Source: BOG-994 sp049514215 (GTDB taxonomy: Bacteria; Pseudomonadota; Gammaproteobacteria; Burkholderiales; Burkholderiaceae_D). Taken from it: a stretch of 64,000 bases of DNA. The position numbers were made by a program, and so were the translations under genes. The notes beneath the pieces are model-generated. The model worked only from the letters and a program-made list of their open reading frames with translations, had not been told where the DNA came from and searched no databases. Of the stretch, positions 16,145 through 25,118 are shown one piece after another. The stretch is from contig JBEKVI010000002.1 of the NCBI GenBank assembly GCA_049514215.1, positions 164,826 through 228,825 on the forward strand. Reading direction: 5' to 3'. Within the stretch, counting starts at the first letter, position 1, and each line of letters starts with the position of its first letter.

Positions 16145-17137
16145 ATGTATGCGCAATTGGTGGAGACCGGACTCAAAGAGGTCCGAACGCACAAGGACAT
16201 GGATGCTCAGGAACAGGCGTTCCAAGAGCGGATCACCGCTGGCATCAAGGTCGAGGCTAAGGACTGGATGCCCGCCGCCTATCGCAAAACTCTCGTGCGC
16301 CAGATTTCACAACATGCGCACTCGGAGATTGTTGGCATGCTTCCCGAGGGCAACTGGCTCACGCGCGCTCCGACACTGGAGCGCAAGACCATCTTGCTCG
16401 CCAAGGTTCAAGACGAGGCCGGCCATGGGCTCTACCTCTATAGCGCTGCCGAGACCTTGGGCGTGTCGCGCGACGAACTGGTCGCGGATCTGCACGCCGG
16501 GCGCGCCAAGTATTCGAGTATCTTCAATTACCCGACTTTGAGCTGGGCCGACATCGGCGCCATCGGCTGGCTGGTCGACGGTTCGGCCATCATCAATCAG
16601 ATTCCGCTGTGCCGCTGCTCCTACGGGCCTTATGCGCGTGCGATGGTCCGGATCTGCAAGGAAGAGTCGTTTCACCAGCGGCAGGGTTTTGACATCATGA
16701 TCAAGCTCTGCCAGGGCAGTCCGGCCCAGAAGGAGATGGCTCAGGATGCATTGAACCGCTGGTGGTGGCCCTCGCTCATGATGTTTGGGCCCTCGGACGC
16801 GGAATCGGTCAACAGCGCCCAATCGATGAGTTGGGGCATCAAACTCAATAGCAACGACGAGCTGCGCCAGCGCATGGTCGACCAGACTGTCCCCCAAGCC
16901 GAATTCCTCGGGCTCACCGTTCCCGATCCGCTTCTGAAATGGAACGCCGAGACCAGCCACTACGAATTCGGACCGATCGACTGGGAGGAGTTCTATGACG
17001 TCGTGCAGGGCCGTGGGCCATGCAACAAGGAAAGACTGGCGGCGCGCGTGAGCGCGTGGGACGAGGGTCGTTGGGTACGCGATGCCTTAATCGCGCATGC
17101 CGAGAAGAAACAACACGCTGCCCAGGCGGCCGCTTGA
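16145..17137 (+). CDS. paaA: 1,2-phenylacetyl-CoA epoxidase subunit A
   Basis: Catalytic di-iron subunit of the multicomponent epoxidase that converts phenylacetyl-CoA to the ring 1,2-epoxide. 330 residues. Di-iron ligands lie in DEAGH (within KVQDEAGHG near 90) and in CKEESFHQRQG; the substrate-side GMLPEGNW segment is conserved. Good ribosome binding site (AAGGAG). First gene of the paaABCDE operon; complexed with PaaC and PaaB. Confidence 0.97.
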   Translation: MYAQLVETGLKEVRTHKDMDAQEQAFQERITAGIKVEAKDWMPAAYRKTLVRQISQHAHSEIVGMLPEGNWLTRAPTLERKTILLAKVQDEAGHGLYLYSAAETLGVSRDELVADLHAGRAKYSSIFNYPTLSWADIGAIGWLVDGSAIINQIPLCRCSYGPYARAMVRICKEESFHQRQGFDIMIKLCQGSPAQKEMAQDALNRWWWPSLMMFGPSDAESVNSAQSMSWGIKLNSNDELRQRMVDQTVPQAEFLGLTVPDPLLKWNAETSHYEFGPIDWEEFYDVVQGRGPCNKERLAARVSAWDEGRWVRDALIAHAEKKQHAAQAAA

Positions 17138-17148
17138 AGGAGAAGTGA

Positions 17149-17430
17149 ATGAAAGAATGGCCGCTTTGGGAGGTCTTTATCCGTAGTCAGCACGGTTTGG
17201 CCCACAAGCACGTGGGAAGCCTGCACGCGGCCGATGCGCAGATGGCGGTCAACAACGCGCGCGATGTCTACACGCGCCGCAACGAAGGCGTCAGCATCTG
17301 GGTAGTCCGCGCCGCGGATATTGTGGCCAGCAGTCCGTCGGACAAGAGCTCGCTTTTTGAGCCTGCGCACGACAAGGTCTATCGGCATCCGACATTTTTT
17401 CCGATGCCCGAAGAAGTCAAGCACCTCTAG
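17149..17430 (+). CDS. paaB: 1,2-phenylacetyl-CoA epoxidase subunit B
   Basis: A 93-residue PaaB protein, the bridging subunit of the PaaABC(E) epoxidase complex. Typical opening KEWPLWEVFIRSQHGLAHKHVGSLHA and VYTRRNEGVSIWVV. Lies 11 bp after paaA. Length matches the family. Confidence 0.96.
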   Translation: MKEWPLWEVFIRSQHGLAHKHVGSLHAADAQMAVNNARDVYTRRNEGVSIWVVRAADIVASSPSDKSSLFEPAHDKVYRHPTFFPMPEEVKHL

Positions 17431-17449
17431 TCGCCCGGTGGCTCCCTCA

Positions 17450-18208
17450 ATGCAACCTGACGAGGCACGGTTCGCGTTTTTGCTGCGGCAGGGCGACACG
17501 ACGTTGATCCTTGCCCAGCGGCTGCTCGAGTGGTGTGGCCACGGCCCCGCGCTCGAGGAGGACATGGCCATCTCCAACGTCGCGCTGGATCTCCTGGGGC
17601 AAACACGCCTGTGGTATGCCTACGCCGTGGAGGTGGAGGGCAACCGGCGCAGCGAGGACGAGCTCGCATTCCTGCGCGATGCGCCGCAGTACCGCAACCT
17701 GCTGATTACCGAGCTGCCTAACGGGAACTACGCCGATACCATGGTGCGTCAGCTGCTGTTCGATGCCTGGCATGGGCTCTTTCTCGAGGGGTTACGCGAA
17801 TCAACCAACGAGCGGATCGCCGAGATTGCGCAAAAGGCGCACAAGGAGGTGAGCTACCACCTGCGGCGCAGCAGCGACCTCGTGGTCCGCTTAGGCGATG
17901 GAACGCCCGAAAGCCACCAAAAGTGCCAGGCGGCACTCGATCGCCTTTGGCCTTATACCGGCGAGTTCTTCGAGATGGATGCCTTAGACGAGCGTGCTCA
18001 GGAATTGGGCGTCGGATTGGACCGCGCGGGGCTTCAAGCACCGTGGAGGGCCTACCTCTCGCAAGTACTGGGCGAGGCGACTCTCGAAATGCCGCCGGAT
18101 GGCTGGATGCAAACTGGGGGGCGCACGGGACGCCATACCGAGCATCTCGGATACATTCTGGCCGAGATGCAATTCCTTCAACGAGCCTATCCCGGTGTCC
18201 AATGGTAG
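17450..18208 (+). CDS. paaC: 1,2-phenylacetyl-CoA epoxidase subunit C
   Basis: Structural, non-catalytic di-iron-fold partner of PaaA, 252 residues (Escherichia coli 248). Conserved segments: LLRQGDTTLILAQRL, LDLLGQTR, EVSYHLRRSSDLVVRLGDGT. ATG at 17450 chosen because it aligns with family starts; a GTG at 17438 is also in frame and neither has a strong ribosome binding site. Overlaps paaD by 7 bp. Confidence 0.95.
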   Translation: MQPDEARFAFLLRQGDTTLILAQRLLEWCGHGPALEEDMAISNVALDLLGQTRLWYAYAVEVEGNRRSEDELAFLRDAPQYRNLLITELPNGNYADTMVRQLLFDAWHGLFLEGLRESTNERIAEIAQKAHKEVSYHLRRSSDLVVRLGDGTPESHQKCQAALDRLWPYTGEFFEMDALDERAQELGVGLDRAGLQAPWRAYLSQVLGEATLEMPPDGWMQTGGRTGRHTEHLGYILAEMQFLQRAYPGVQW

Positions 18209-18741
18209 GTGCGAGCGGGGACCTGACCGGCGCCACCGCGGCGCCCGAACCGGACGCAGCGCAATCCCTTTGGGCCGTTCTCGAAACGGTTCCCGACCCC
18301 GAGGTTCCTGCGCTCTCGGTCGTCGATCTGGGCATCGTGCGGGAGATCCGGTGCGATGCGCAGGGCTGGGTCGTCACGGTCACACCGACTTATTCGGGGT
18401 GTCCCGCGACTAAGGTGATCGCAGAGGACATCCGCGCCGCCCTGGCCGCCCACGGGTTTGGCGAAGTCCGCGTTCAAATGCGGCTTGCGCCGGCCTGGAC
18501 CACCGATTGGCTCAGCGTCTCGGGGCGCGAAAAGCTGCGCCGGTTCGGGATCGCACCCCCCGTCCACCAGGTGGTCGACGTGTCCGCGCTGTCGCGTCAA
18601 CGAAGGCTTCCCGTGGTTCCGTGTCCGTTGTGCTTAAGTTCGCACACGGAACTCATCAGCGAGTTCGGGTCCACGTCCTGCAAGGCGTTGTACCGCTGCT
18701 TGGATTGCCGCGAGCCGTTTGACTACTTCAAGAGTCACTAG
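18202..18741 (+). CDS. paaD: Phenylacetate degradation protein PaaD (MIP18/SufT-like)
   Basis: A 179-residue MIP18-family protein thought to help build an iron-sulfur or di-iron centre of the epoxidase. N-terminal DUF59 region: VPDPEVPALSVVDLGIVREI, then TPTYSGCPATKVI with the key Cys. C-terminal Cys-rich motif CPLC-x13-C-x5-CLDC, a zinc or Fe-S site. The ATG overlaps the paaC stop (ATGGTAG). The longer upstream frame lies inside paaC and is not used. Confidence 0.94.
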   Translation: MVGASGDLTGATAAPEPDAAQSLWAVLETVPDPEVPALSVVDLGIVREIRCDAQGWVVTVTPTYSGCPATKVIAEDIRAALAAHGFGEVRVQMRLAPAWTTDWLSVSGREKLRRFGIAPPVHQVVDVSALSRQRRLPVVPCPLCLSSHTELISEFGSTSCKALYRCLDCREPFDYFKSH

Positions 18742-18749
18742 GGCATTGC

Positions 18750-19826
18750 ATGAGTAAATTTCACAGCTTGCGGATTGCGCAGGTCACCAAAGAAACGCGC
18801 GACGCGATCGTCGTGGTGTTCGACGTTCCGTCGGTCTTGAAGGAGACGTTTCGGTTCAAGCATGGTCAGCATCTGACCCTGCGCACGAACATCGAGGGCA
18901 GCGAAGTGCGGCGCTCGTATTCGATCTGCTCGGGCGTGGCCGACGAACGCTTACGCATTGCCGTCAAGCGCGTCGCGGGCGGGCTGTTTTCCAACTGGGC
19001 ACAGGAACATCTGGTGCCAGGAACCACCCTGGAGGTCATGCCCCCCTCGGGGAACTTCCATAGTCCCCTCGCCAAGGATCATTCAAAACACTACATCGCG
19101 TTTGCGGCCGGCAGCGGAATCACACCCGTGTTATCGATCGTCAAGACCACGCTCGAGTCGGAGCCTTTGAGCCGCTTCACATTGGTCTACGGCAATCGCG
19201 CTTCCTCAACCGTGCTCTTTAAGGAGGAACTCGAAGATCTGAAGGATCGCTACCTCGAACGACTCAATCTGGTGTTCGTACTCTCGCGCGAAAAGCTGGA
19301 TGTGGATCTGTTTAATGGGAGGATCGATGCGGCCAAGGTCGACGCACTGTTCAAGTCCTGGATCGATCCAAACGAACTGGACCTTGCTTTTGTCTGTGGT
19401 CCGTACGGGATGATGGAGTCGGTCCGCGGGGCGCTGCTGACCCACGGTTTCGACGCCTCTCGCATCAAGGTCGAGTTGTTCGCGACCAGTGCCAATGAGG
19501 CGCGGCCGCCGCAGCGCCATCACGGAGTGGCGGGGGCTAACGAATGCGAAGTGACGATCATGCAGGACGGGCGCACGAGTTTCTTTACGATGGCAAAGGA
19601 CGACGAAAGCATCCTCGACGCCGGCTTAAGCCAGGGAATTGAGCTGCCGTACTCCTGCAAGGCGGGGGTATGTTCAACCTGCCGCGCCAAGCGTGTGTCG
19701 GGAGAAGTCGACATGGACGCGAACTTCGCTCTGGAGGACTACGAGCTGGCACGTGGTTTTGTGTTGACCTGTCAGAGTTTTCCTGTCTCAGATCAGATAG
19801 TCTTGGATTACGATCAGGAAACCTGA
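18750..19826 (+). CDS. paaE: 1,2-phenylacetyl-CoA epoxidase reductase PaaE
   Basis: NADPH- and FAD-dependent reductase passing electrons to PaaA through a 2Fe-2S centre; 358 residues. FAD-binding RRSYSICS near residue 54, NAD-binding GSGITPVLSI, and the plant-type ferredoxin domain at the C-terminus with CKAGVCSTC and a final Cys in VLTCQ. Eight bases after paaD. Complete paaABCDE set. Confidence 0.97.
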   Translation: MSKFHSLRIAQVTKETRDAIVVVFDVPSVLKETFRFKHGQHLTLRTNIEGSEVRRSYSICSGVADERLRIAVKRVAGGLFSNWAQEHLVPGTTLEVMPPSGNFHSPLAKDHSKHYIAFAAGSGITPVLSIVKTTLESEPLSRFTLVYGNRASSTVLFKEELEDLKDRYLERLNLVFVLSREKLDVDLFNGRIDAAKVDALFKSWIDPNELDLAFVCGPYGMMESVRGALLTHGFDASRIKVELFATSANEARPPQRHHGVAGANECEVTIMQDGRTSFFTMAKDDESILDAGLSQGIELPYSCKAGVCSTCRAKRVSGEVDMDANFALEDYELARGFVLTCQSFPVSDQIVLDYDQET

Positions 19827-19850
19827 AGTCACTTCCCCCATCGCGGCCGC

Positions 19851-20345
19851 ATGGATGCCGCAATCGAGGAGCCGAATTTGAGTGAAAAAGGCGATTTGCC
19901 CGACGACCCGACGGCGCTTGCGCAACAGGTTGGGGCGCGCATGTATTCGAACGATGCAGCCTCGCGCATGATGGGCATGAAGATCGAGGAGATCCGGCCA
20001 GGTTATGCGCGTCTTTCGATGCGCGTGCGACCGGACATGCTCAACGGCCATGCGATTTGTCACGGTGGCTTCATTTTTACCCTGGCCGACAGCAGCTTCG
20101 CGTTCGCCTGCAACAGCCGCAACCAGAGCACGGTAGCCTTGGGATGCTCGATCGATTTTCTCGCTCCTGCCGCGGAGGGCGACGAACTCGTCGCCGAGGC
20201 CCAGGAGCAGTCGCTGGCCGGCCGCACGGGTGTCTACGATGTCGCTGTAACGCGTACCTCCGGCGGACGGATCGCGCTGTTTCGCGGAAAGTCCTATCGC
20301 ATCAGGGGGGAAGTGATTTCGACCGGGGCATCCGACGCCGGCTAG
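19851..20345 (+). CDS. paaI: Hydroxyphenylacetyl-CoA thioesterase PaaI
   Basis: Hotdog-fold thioesterase that removes CoA from dead-end hydroxyphenylacetyl-CoA intermediates. 164 residues. The signature NGHAICHGGFIFTLAD (near 64-79) is complete, with the catalytic Asp in LADSSFAFA. Directly downstream of paaE. The ATG at 19851 gives a short extra N-terminus compared with some homologues. Confidence 0.94.
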   Translation: MDAAIEEPNLSEKGDLPDDPTALAQQVGARMYSNDAASRMMGMKIEEIRPGYARLSMRVRPDMLNGHAICHGGFIFTLADSSFAFACNSRNQSTVALGCSIDFLAPAAEGDELVAEAQEQSLAGRTGVYDVAVTRTSGGRIALFRGKSYRIRGEVISTGASDAG

Positions 20346-20389
20346 ATCGAACGGGCAAAGCAGACCCCTAAAGAGGAGGCGTGAAGTCG

Positions 20390-21712
20390 ATGAGCCAGAC
20401 CCAACGTTCCCAGCCTTTGCTCGAGGCCATCGAGACGGCCAGCCAGGATGAACTGCGCTCCTTGCAGCTCGCGCGGCTGCAGTGGTCGCTCGCGCACGCC
20501 TACGATAACGTGGCCCACTATCGCGGGAGTTTCGATCGGCTAGGGGTTCATCCGTCCGATCTCAAGGATCTGTCGGATCTGGCCCGGTTTCCTCTCATGG
20601 CCAAGGCCGATCTGCGTGCCAACTATCCCTTCGGGCTTTTTGCCGTGCCGCAGGCGCGTATCCAACGCATCCACGCTTCGAGCGGTACGACCGGAAAGCC
20701 GACCGTAGTCGGTTATACGGCTCACGACATCGAAGTCTGGTCCGATCTCGTTGCGCGCTCGATCCGCGCCGCCGGGGGCCGACCGGGAGATATCGTGCAT
20801 GTGGCCTATGGCTATGGTCTTTTCACGGGAGGCCTGGGCGCCCACTATGGCGCCGAACGACTCGGCTGCACCGTGATTCCGATGTCGGGCGGCCAGACGG
20901 AAAAGCAGGTTCAGCTTATCGCCGACTTCAAGCCTGGCATCATCATGGTGACGCCGTCGTATATGCTTGTGCTCGTGGAGGAGATGATCAGGCAGGGGTT
21001 CGATCCACGCGCAGGCTCATTACGCATCGGGATTTTCGGAGCCGAACCATGGACCAATGCGCTGCGCGTGGAGATCGAAGCGGTCCTAGGCATTGATGCC
21101 GTGGACATCTACGGGCTCTCCGAGGTCATGGGGCCGGGCGTGGCCAGCGAATGCGTCGAGACCAAGGATGGCCCAGTGATTTGGGAGGACCACTTCTACC
21201 CCGAGATCATCGATCCGGAGACCGGACAGGTCCTGCCCGACGGGGAGGAAGGCGAACTGGTCTTTACCTCGCTGACCAAGGAGGCGCTTCCAGTCATCCG
21301 CTACCGCACCCGCGATCTCACCCGCCTGCTGCCACCGACGGCGCGCGCCATGCGCCGCATGGGCAAGATCACGGGGCGTTCGGATGACATGCTCATCATC
21401 CGCGGCGTAAATCTGTTTCCCACGCAGATCGAAGAGCTCATCTTGAAAATGCCCGAGTTCGCGCCCCACTATCAGCTCGTCATTACGCGCCAGGCGCATC
21501 TGGATGCGCTCGAAGTGAAAGTGGAACTGCGCAGCGAAACCTGGCCGCAGCTGTCCGAGTCGCAGCGCAAGAATCTGGCCAAGACGTTGCAACATCACAT
21601 CAAATCCTATTGCGGCGTCACCGCGGAGGTCACCGCGGTGGCTCCATTGGGGATAGAGCGGACCGCGGTGGGCAAGGCGCGGCGGGTGGTCGACCAACGC
21701 CACAAGACCTAA
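20390..21712 (+). CDS. paaK: Phenylacetate--CoA ligase
   Basis: Activates phenylacetate to phenylacetyl-CoA, the entry step to the epoxidase. 440 residues, normal. AMP-binding motif SSGTTGKPT, adenylate loop YGLSEVMGPG, and the C-terminal hinge RSDDMLIIRGVN. Start decided by GAGGAGG ten bases before the ATG at 20390; the GTG at 20381 is only one base from the same site. Ends 4 bp inside the convergent isomerase gene. Confidence 0.96.
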   Translation: MSQTQRSQPLLEAIETASQDELRSLQLARLQWSLAHAYDNVAHYRGSFDRLGVHPSDLKDLSDLARFPLMAKADLRANYPFGLFAVPQARIQRIHASSGTTGKPTVVGYTAHDIEVWSDLVARSIRAAGGRPGDIVHVAYGYGLFTGGLGAHYGAERLGCTVIPMSGGQTEKQVQLIADFKPGIIMVTPSYMLVLVEEMIRQGFDPRAGSLRIGIFGAEPWTNALRVEIEAVLGIDAVDIYGLSEVMGPGVASECVETKDGPVIWEDHFYPEIIDPETGQVLPDGEEGELVFTSLTKEALPVIRYRTRDLTRLLPPTARAMRRMGKITGRSDDMLIIRGVNLFPTQIEELILKMPEFAPHYQLVITRQAHLDALEVKVELRSETWPQLSESQRKNLAKTLQHHIKSYCGVTAEVTAVAPLGIERTAVGKARRVVDQRHKT

Positions 21713-22302
21713 CTGGTGGTGAGGGCCTCCTCGACGAACAGCAGCCGGTCCTGACCCCAAAAAAGGGCATCGCCCACGAAAAAGCTGGGGGCCCCGAACA
21801 CGCCCCGACGAATCGCTTCCTCGGTATTTTTCTTGAGCTGCTCCTTGATCCCCGGATCGGCCACCATGGCCTTGAAATCGGCCGGATCAAAGTGTGCGGT
21901 CGCGAGCACCTCAGAGAGCGTTTGCGGATCGCCGAGATTCTTTTGATCGGCCCACATCGCGCGGAAAATCAGATCCACGTAATCCAGAAAGCGTTGCCCG
22001 CGCATCTGATAGCCCACGGCGCCCCGCATCAAGGTCAACGTGTTGATTGGGAAGTAGGGGTTCGGTTCAAAGGGCGCATCAAACCGCTTGGCCCAACGCT
22101 TCAGATCGGTCTGCAGCCATTCGCCCTTGGCAGCGATTTCCGCAGGACTATGGTTTCCCGTCGCCTGGAAAACTCCCCCCAAAAGCATGGGGGTCCACGT
22201 GATCGATGCCCCCGCATTTCTCGCGATTCGCCCGAGCTCGTGGTAGCCCAGATAGGTGTAGGGACTTCCAAAATCGAACAGGAATTCGACTTGCTTGGTC
22301 AT
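21709..22302 (-). CDS. 2-hydroxychromene-2-carboxylate isomerase-like protein (DsbA-like kappa GST fold)
   Basis: A 197-residue thioredoxin/DsbA-fold protein of the HCCA isomerase (NahD) family: glutathione-dependent isomerases in naphthalene-type degradation, but with many members of unknown substrate. Opening VEFLFDFGSPYTYLG carries the active Ser; WTPMLLGGVFQATGN and the C-terminal FGAPSFFVGDALFWGQDRL are diagnostic. It lies in one direction with the SDR gene upstream and is convergent with paaK. A role in aromatic catabolism is suggested by context only. Confidence 0.88.
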   Translation of the reverse strand: MTKQVEFLFDFGSPYTYLGYHELGRIARNAGASITWTPMLLGGVFQATGNHSPAEIAAKGEWLQTDLKRWAKRFDAPFEPNPYFPINTLTLMRGAVGYQMRGQRFLDYVDLIFRAMWADQKNLGDPQTLSEVLATAHFDPADFKAMVADPGIKEQLKKNTEEAIRRGVFGAPSFFVGDALFWGQDRLLFVEEALTTS

Positions 22303-22330
22303 TTGGGGCCTCTTCTGAAGTATGAGCCGC

Positions 22331-23059
22331 CTACCAGGTCTCGGTCCAGGGACGCAGATCGAGTTCGTGCGTCCAGGCGTTGCGCGGCTGGCAGTGAATC
22401 TGCCAGTACGCCTCAGCGATCGCTTCGGGGTCGAGAATTCCTTCTTGGTCCTTCAAGGCATAGCGCTCCGGAAAGTTCTCCTTGATCCAGGCGGTGTCGA
22501 TCGCACCATCGATGATGGGGTGTGCCACATGGATGCCCTGCGGCCCGAGTTCACGCGCCATACTCTGTGCCAGTGCGCGTAGCGCATGCTTGGCGCCAGA
22601 GAAGGCAGCGAAGCCCTCGCGTCCGCGTACGCTCGCAGTGGCCCCGGTGAACAGGATCGTCCCCTGTCCACGAGGCACCATGACGCGGGCGGCCTCACGA
22701 CCGACCAGGAAGCCGGCAAATGCGGCCATTTCCCAGACCTTCCGGTACACTCGGGCCGTCGTTTCGCGAATCGGAAATCGAACATTGGCGCCGATGTTGA
22801 AGACCACGACCTCGAGTGGCGCTATTTCAGACTCGATGTGATCGACCAGCTTGATGACGGCTTCTTCCTCGCGGGCATCGGAGCCAAACCCGAACGCCAC
22901 TCCGTTTTCGGCCTGTATCGCCGCCACCAGTGAGGATAGATGCTCGACCTGGCGGCGCGTCACGCAAGTCCGGTATCCGGCGCGGGCGAAGCGACGGGCG
23001 ATGGCGCCGCCGGTCGCGTCTCCGGCTCCGACAATTAGAGCCGCTTTGGGTGGGTTCAT
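22331..23059 (-). CDS. SDR-family protein lacking the catalytic Tyr
   Basis: A 242-residue short-chain dehydrogenase/reductase fold. The nucleotide-binding VGAGDATGGAIA (10-21) and the FTGATAS strand are present, but the catalytic YxxxK is FSGAK (Phe153, Lys157). With Tyr replaced by Phe, normal hydride-transfer catalysis is doubtful; such forms exist as an atypical SDR subgroup. It precedes the isomerase gene by 28 bp on the same strand, so the pair is probably one operon. Substrate unknown. Confidence 0.86.
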   Translation of the reverse strand: MNPPKAALIVGAGDATGGAIARRFARAGYRTCVTRRQVEHLSSLVAAIQAENGVAFGFGSDAREEEAVIKLVDHIESEIAPLEVVVFNIGANVRFPIRETTARVYRKVWEMAAFAGFLVGREAARVMVPRGQGTILFTGATASVRGREGFAAFSGAKHALRALAQSMARELGPQGIHVAHPIIDGAIDTAWIKENFPERYALKDQEGILDPEAIAEAYWQIHCQPRNAWTHELDLRPWTETW

Positions 23060-23264
23060 GCGCTGGCCTTATGAAGCGTAGGGTTGGCGACGGCGCTCGC
23101 AGTCTCGCGTGCAGGGTACATCACCCCAAGCGGCTTGTCGAAGGCCGCACCGAGGGCCGCCTCCGAGGGTGTTAAGTCGCTGCCGCCGGGCTGCAGTGGT
23201 GCTAAGCTCGTGACCCAAGCGTGGCACCAAGATGCTGCGCTGGCCTACCTAGGGAGATTTGGTA

Positions 23265-23669
23265 ATGAAAAATCAACATCTTGTCGCAGGACTTGGAATC
23301 CTCCTGGTCGCCTCAGCGTTTTGCGCCGGCGCGCTGTATGCGCAGGCGACCGGACTGCAGCGCACGATCGTCCAACGCGCCGACGTTTCGGTGCCTGGAC
23401 GGGAGGCCGTCGTCGCCAGAGTCGAGATTCCGGCGGGGGTCACGGCGGGCCGTCATACCCACCCGGGAGACGAGATCAGCTATGTGACCGAGGGGGAGAT
23501 CGATTTGCTCGTCGAGGGCAAGCCGGCTCAACATGTCAAGGCAGGCGAGGCCTTCGTCATCCCTGCGGGCGTGAAGCACGATGCTCGTAATAGCGGAACA
23601 CAGCCCGCCAAGCTCGTGGGCGTGTACGTGGTTGATAAGGGCCAACCTCTGGCCACGCCCGCGCCCTGA
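23265..23669 (+). CDS. Exported cupin-domain protein
   Basis: A 134-residue single-domain cupin with a signal peptide (hydrophobic stretch near 6-24, cleavage near ALYAQ). Cupin motif 1 is HTHPGDEISYVTEGE and motif 2 is AFVIPAGVKHDARN, with intact His and Glu metal ligands. Periplasmic. Start: ATG at 23265 with AGGGAGA upstream. Its TGA overlaps the ATG of the next gene, a PheC-type dehydratase, so the two proteins are translationally coupled. Activity unknown. Confidence 0.85.
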   Translation: MKNQHLVAGLGILLVASAFCAGALYAQATGLQRTIVQRADVSVPGREAVVARVEIPAGVTAGRHTHPGDEISYVTEGEIDLLVEGKPAQHVKAGEAFVIPAGVKHDARNSGTQPAKLVGVYVVDKGQPLATPAP

Positions 23670-24505
23670 TGGCCGTTTGTTTTTGGCGCTTGACGCGCCC
23701 GGTGCGGTCGGATCGTTCGGTTGGCCCACGCTACCGGGCTCTGGCCTGGAGGCTTCTGATTTCGGTCGCCATCGTTCCGGGCTGGTCCCATGCCCAGACT
23801 CCCTCGGTCATGGATCGCGTGCAAGCTGACCATGTCTTGAGGGTGTGTACCACAGGTGATTACAAGCCCTATTCGTTCCTGCGTCCGGATGGGAGCTACG
23901 AGGGCATGGATATCGATGCGGCCGGCCAAATCGCTGCGGCACTCGGTGCGAAGGCCGAGTTCGTTCCGACCACCTGGAGTACGCTTTTGGATGACTTCGC
24001 GGCGGGCAAGTGCGACCTCGCGGTGGGCGGAGTGTCCGTCTCGCTCGAGCGGCAAAAGCGTGCCGGCTTTTCGATCCCCTATCTTGTCGACGGAAAGTCG
24101 GCCATCGCGCGCTGCGCGGATGCGCAGCGATTCGCCTCGCTCGCTGAGATCGATCAGAAAGGAGTGCGCGTGATCGTCAATCCGGGCGGCACCAATGAGC
24201 GCTTTGCTAAGGCGAATATCAAGCAGGCACAGGTGATTGTCTATCCCGACAATGTCACGATCTTCGGCGAAATTGCGGAGGGGAGGGCTGATGTAATGAT
24301 CACCGACACTTCCGAGACACGGGTTCAGCACAAGCTGCATCCGAGTCTTTGTTCGTTGAATCCGGATAAGCCCTTTCAATATGGCGAAAAAGCCTACCTC
24401 CTGCCACGGGATGACGTTCCCTTTAAGGCATTCGTGGACCAGTGGCTGCATCTGGCCCAGGCCAATGGATCCCTATCCCGCATGGAAGACGCTTGGATGA
24501 AGTAG
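23669..24505 (+). CDS. pheC: Periplasmic cyclohexadienyl (arogenate/prephenate) dehydratase, PheC type
   Basis: A 278-residue solute-binding-protein fold enzyme. Besides the general family pattern, it carries the PheC-specific segments: TTGDYKPYSF, SVSLERQKRAGFSIPYL-type text, NPGGTNERFAKANI, DNVTIFGEI and EKAYLLPRDD, closely like the Pseudomonas enzyme as I recall it. PheC makes phenylalanine or phenylpyruvate from arogenate/prephenate in the periplasm. N-terminus is long and basic before a hydrophobic export segment ending at SHAQ. Start ATG overlaps the cupin stop. An amino-acid-binding protein is the alternative but less likely. Confidence 0.82.
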   Translation: MAVCFWRLTRPVRSDRSVGPRYRALAWRLLISVAIVPGWSHAQTPSVMDRVQADHVLRVCTTGDYKPYSFLRPDGSYEGMDIDAAGQIAAALGAKAEFVPTTWSTLLDDFAAGKCDLAVGGVSVSLERQKRAGFSIPYLVDGKSAIARCADAQRFASLAEIDQKGVRVIVNPGGTNERFAKANIKQAQVIVYPDNVTIFGEIAEGRADVMITDTSETRVQHKLHPSLCSLNPDKPFQYGEKAYLLPRDDVPFKAFVDQWLHLAQANGSLSRMEDAWMK

Positions 24506-24507
24506 AG

Positions 24508-25062
24508 GTGCATTCGGCTGGGGTCACCACGCGGCGCGCAAGGGCAGATGACGCCGACGCGATCGCCGACGTCCATGTGGAATCGTGGCGCTCCAGCTAT
24601 GCGCATCTGCTTTCGCAGGCCTACCTCGACTCGCTCTCCAAGGCCCAGCGGGCCAAGTCGTGGCGCGCGGCGCTCGAGCAGGGCGCGCCCGAGATCTGGT
24701 TAGGGCCGGATCGCGGCACCGTCACGGGATGGATTGCATTCGATCGTGACCGTGAACCTGGGGCTGGATCTTCCGACGGCGAGATTTGGGCACTTTATGT
24801 CGCGGCCGGTTCGTGGGGATCGGGCCTAGGGACTGCCTTGTGCGAGCGAGCTTGCGCCCGCCTGGCCGCACGCGGTTTCAAGAAGGTGACCCTGTGGGTC
24901 TTCGAGGACAACCCGCGTGCGCGCGGTTTCTATCAGAAGCGCGGGTTCGTGCTGGTTGCGGATTCGGCCCGATCGTTCGAACTGGGGGGTGTGGGGCTGC
25001 GCGAAGTCTGCTATGCCAAAGCGCTACCGACCCGATCAGCTCCTCTGGCCGCCGTGCCCTAG
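24508..25062 (+). CDS. GNAT-family N-acetyltransferase
   Basis: A 184-residue GNAT protein. N-terminal VTTRRARADDADAIADVH, acetyl-CoA-binding V/A-rich loop GSWGSGLGTALCERA (motif A) and the motif B segment NPRARGFYQKRGF. Substrate unknown. The GTG at 24508 starts two bases after the pheC stop and gives the best-fitting N-terminus; a TTG at 24493 overlapping pheC is possible. Probably last gene of the cupin-pheC operon. Confidence 0.83.
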   Translation: MHSAGVTTRRARADDADAIADVHVESWRSSYAHLLSQAYLDSLSKAQRAKSWRAALEQGAPEIWLGPDRGTVTGWIAFDRDREPGAGSSDGEIWALYVAAGSWGSGLGTALCERACARLAARGFKKVTLWVFEDNPRARGFYQKRGFVLVADSARSFELGGVGLREVCYAKALPTRSAPLAAVP

Positions 25063-25118
25063 GCGTGCTGCCTGCAAGTTGGGCTAACATCGGCCCTCAC
25101 GGTCCCGGGAGCATCAGG

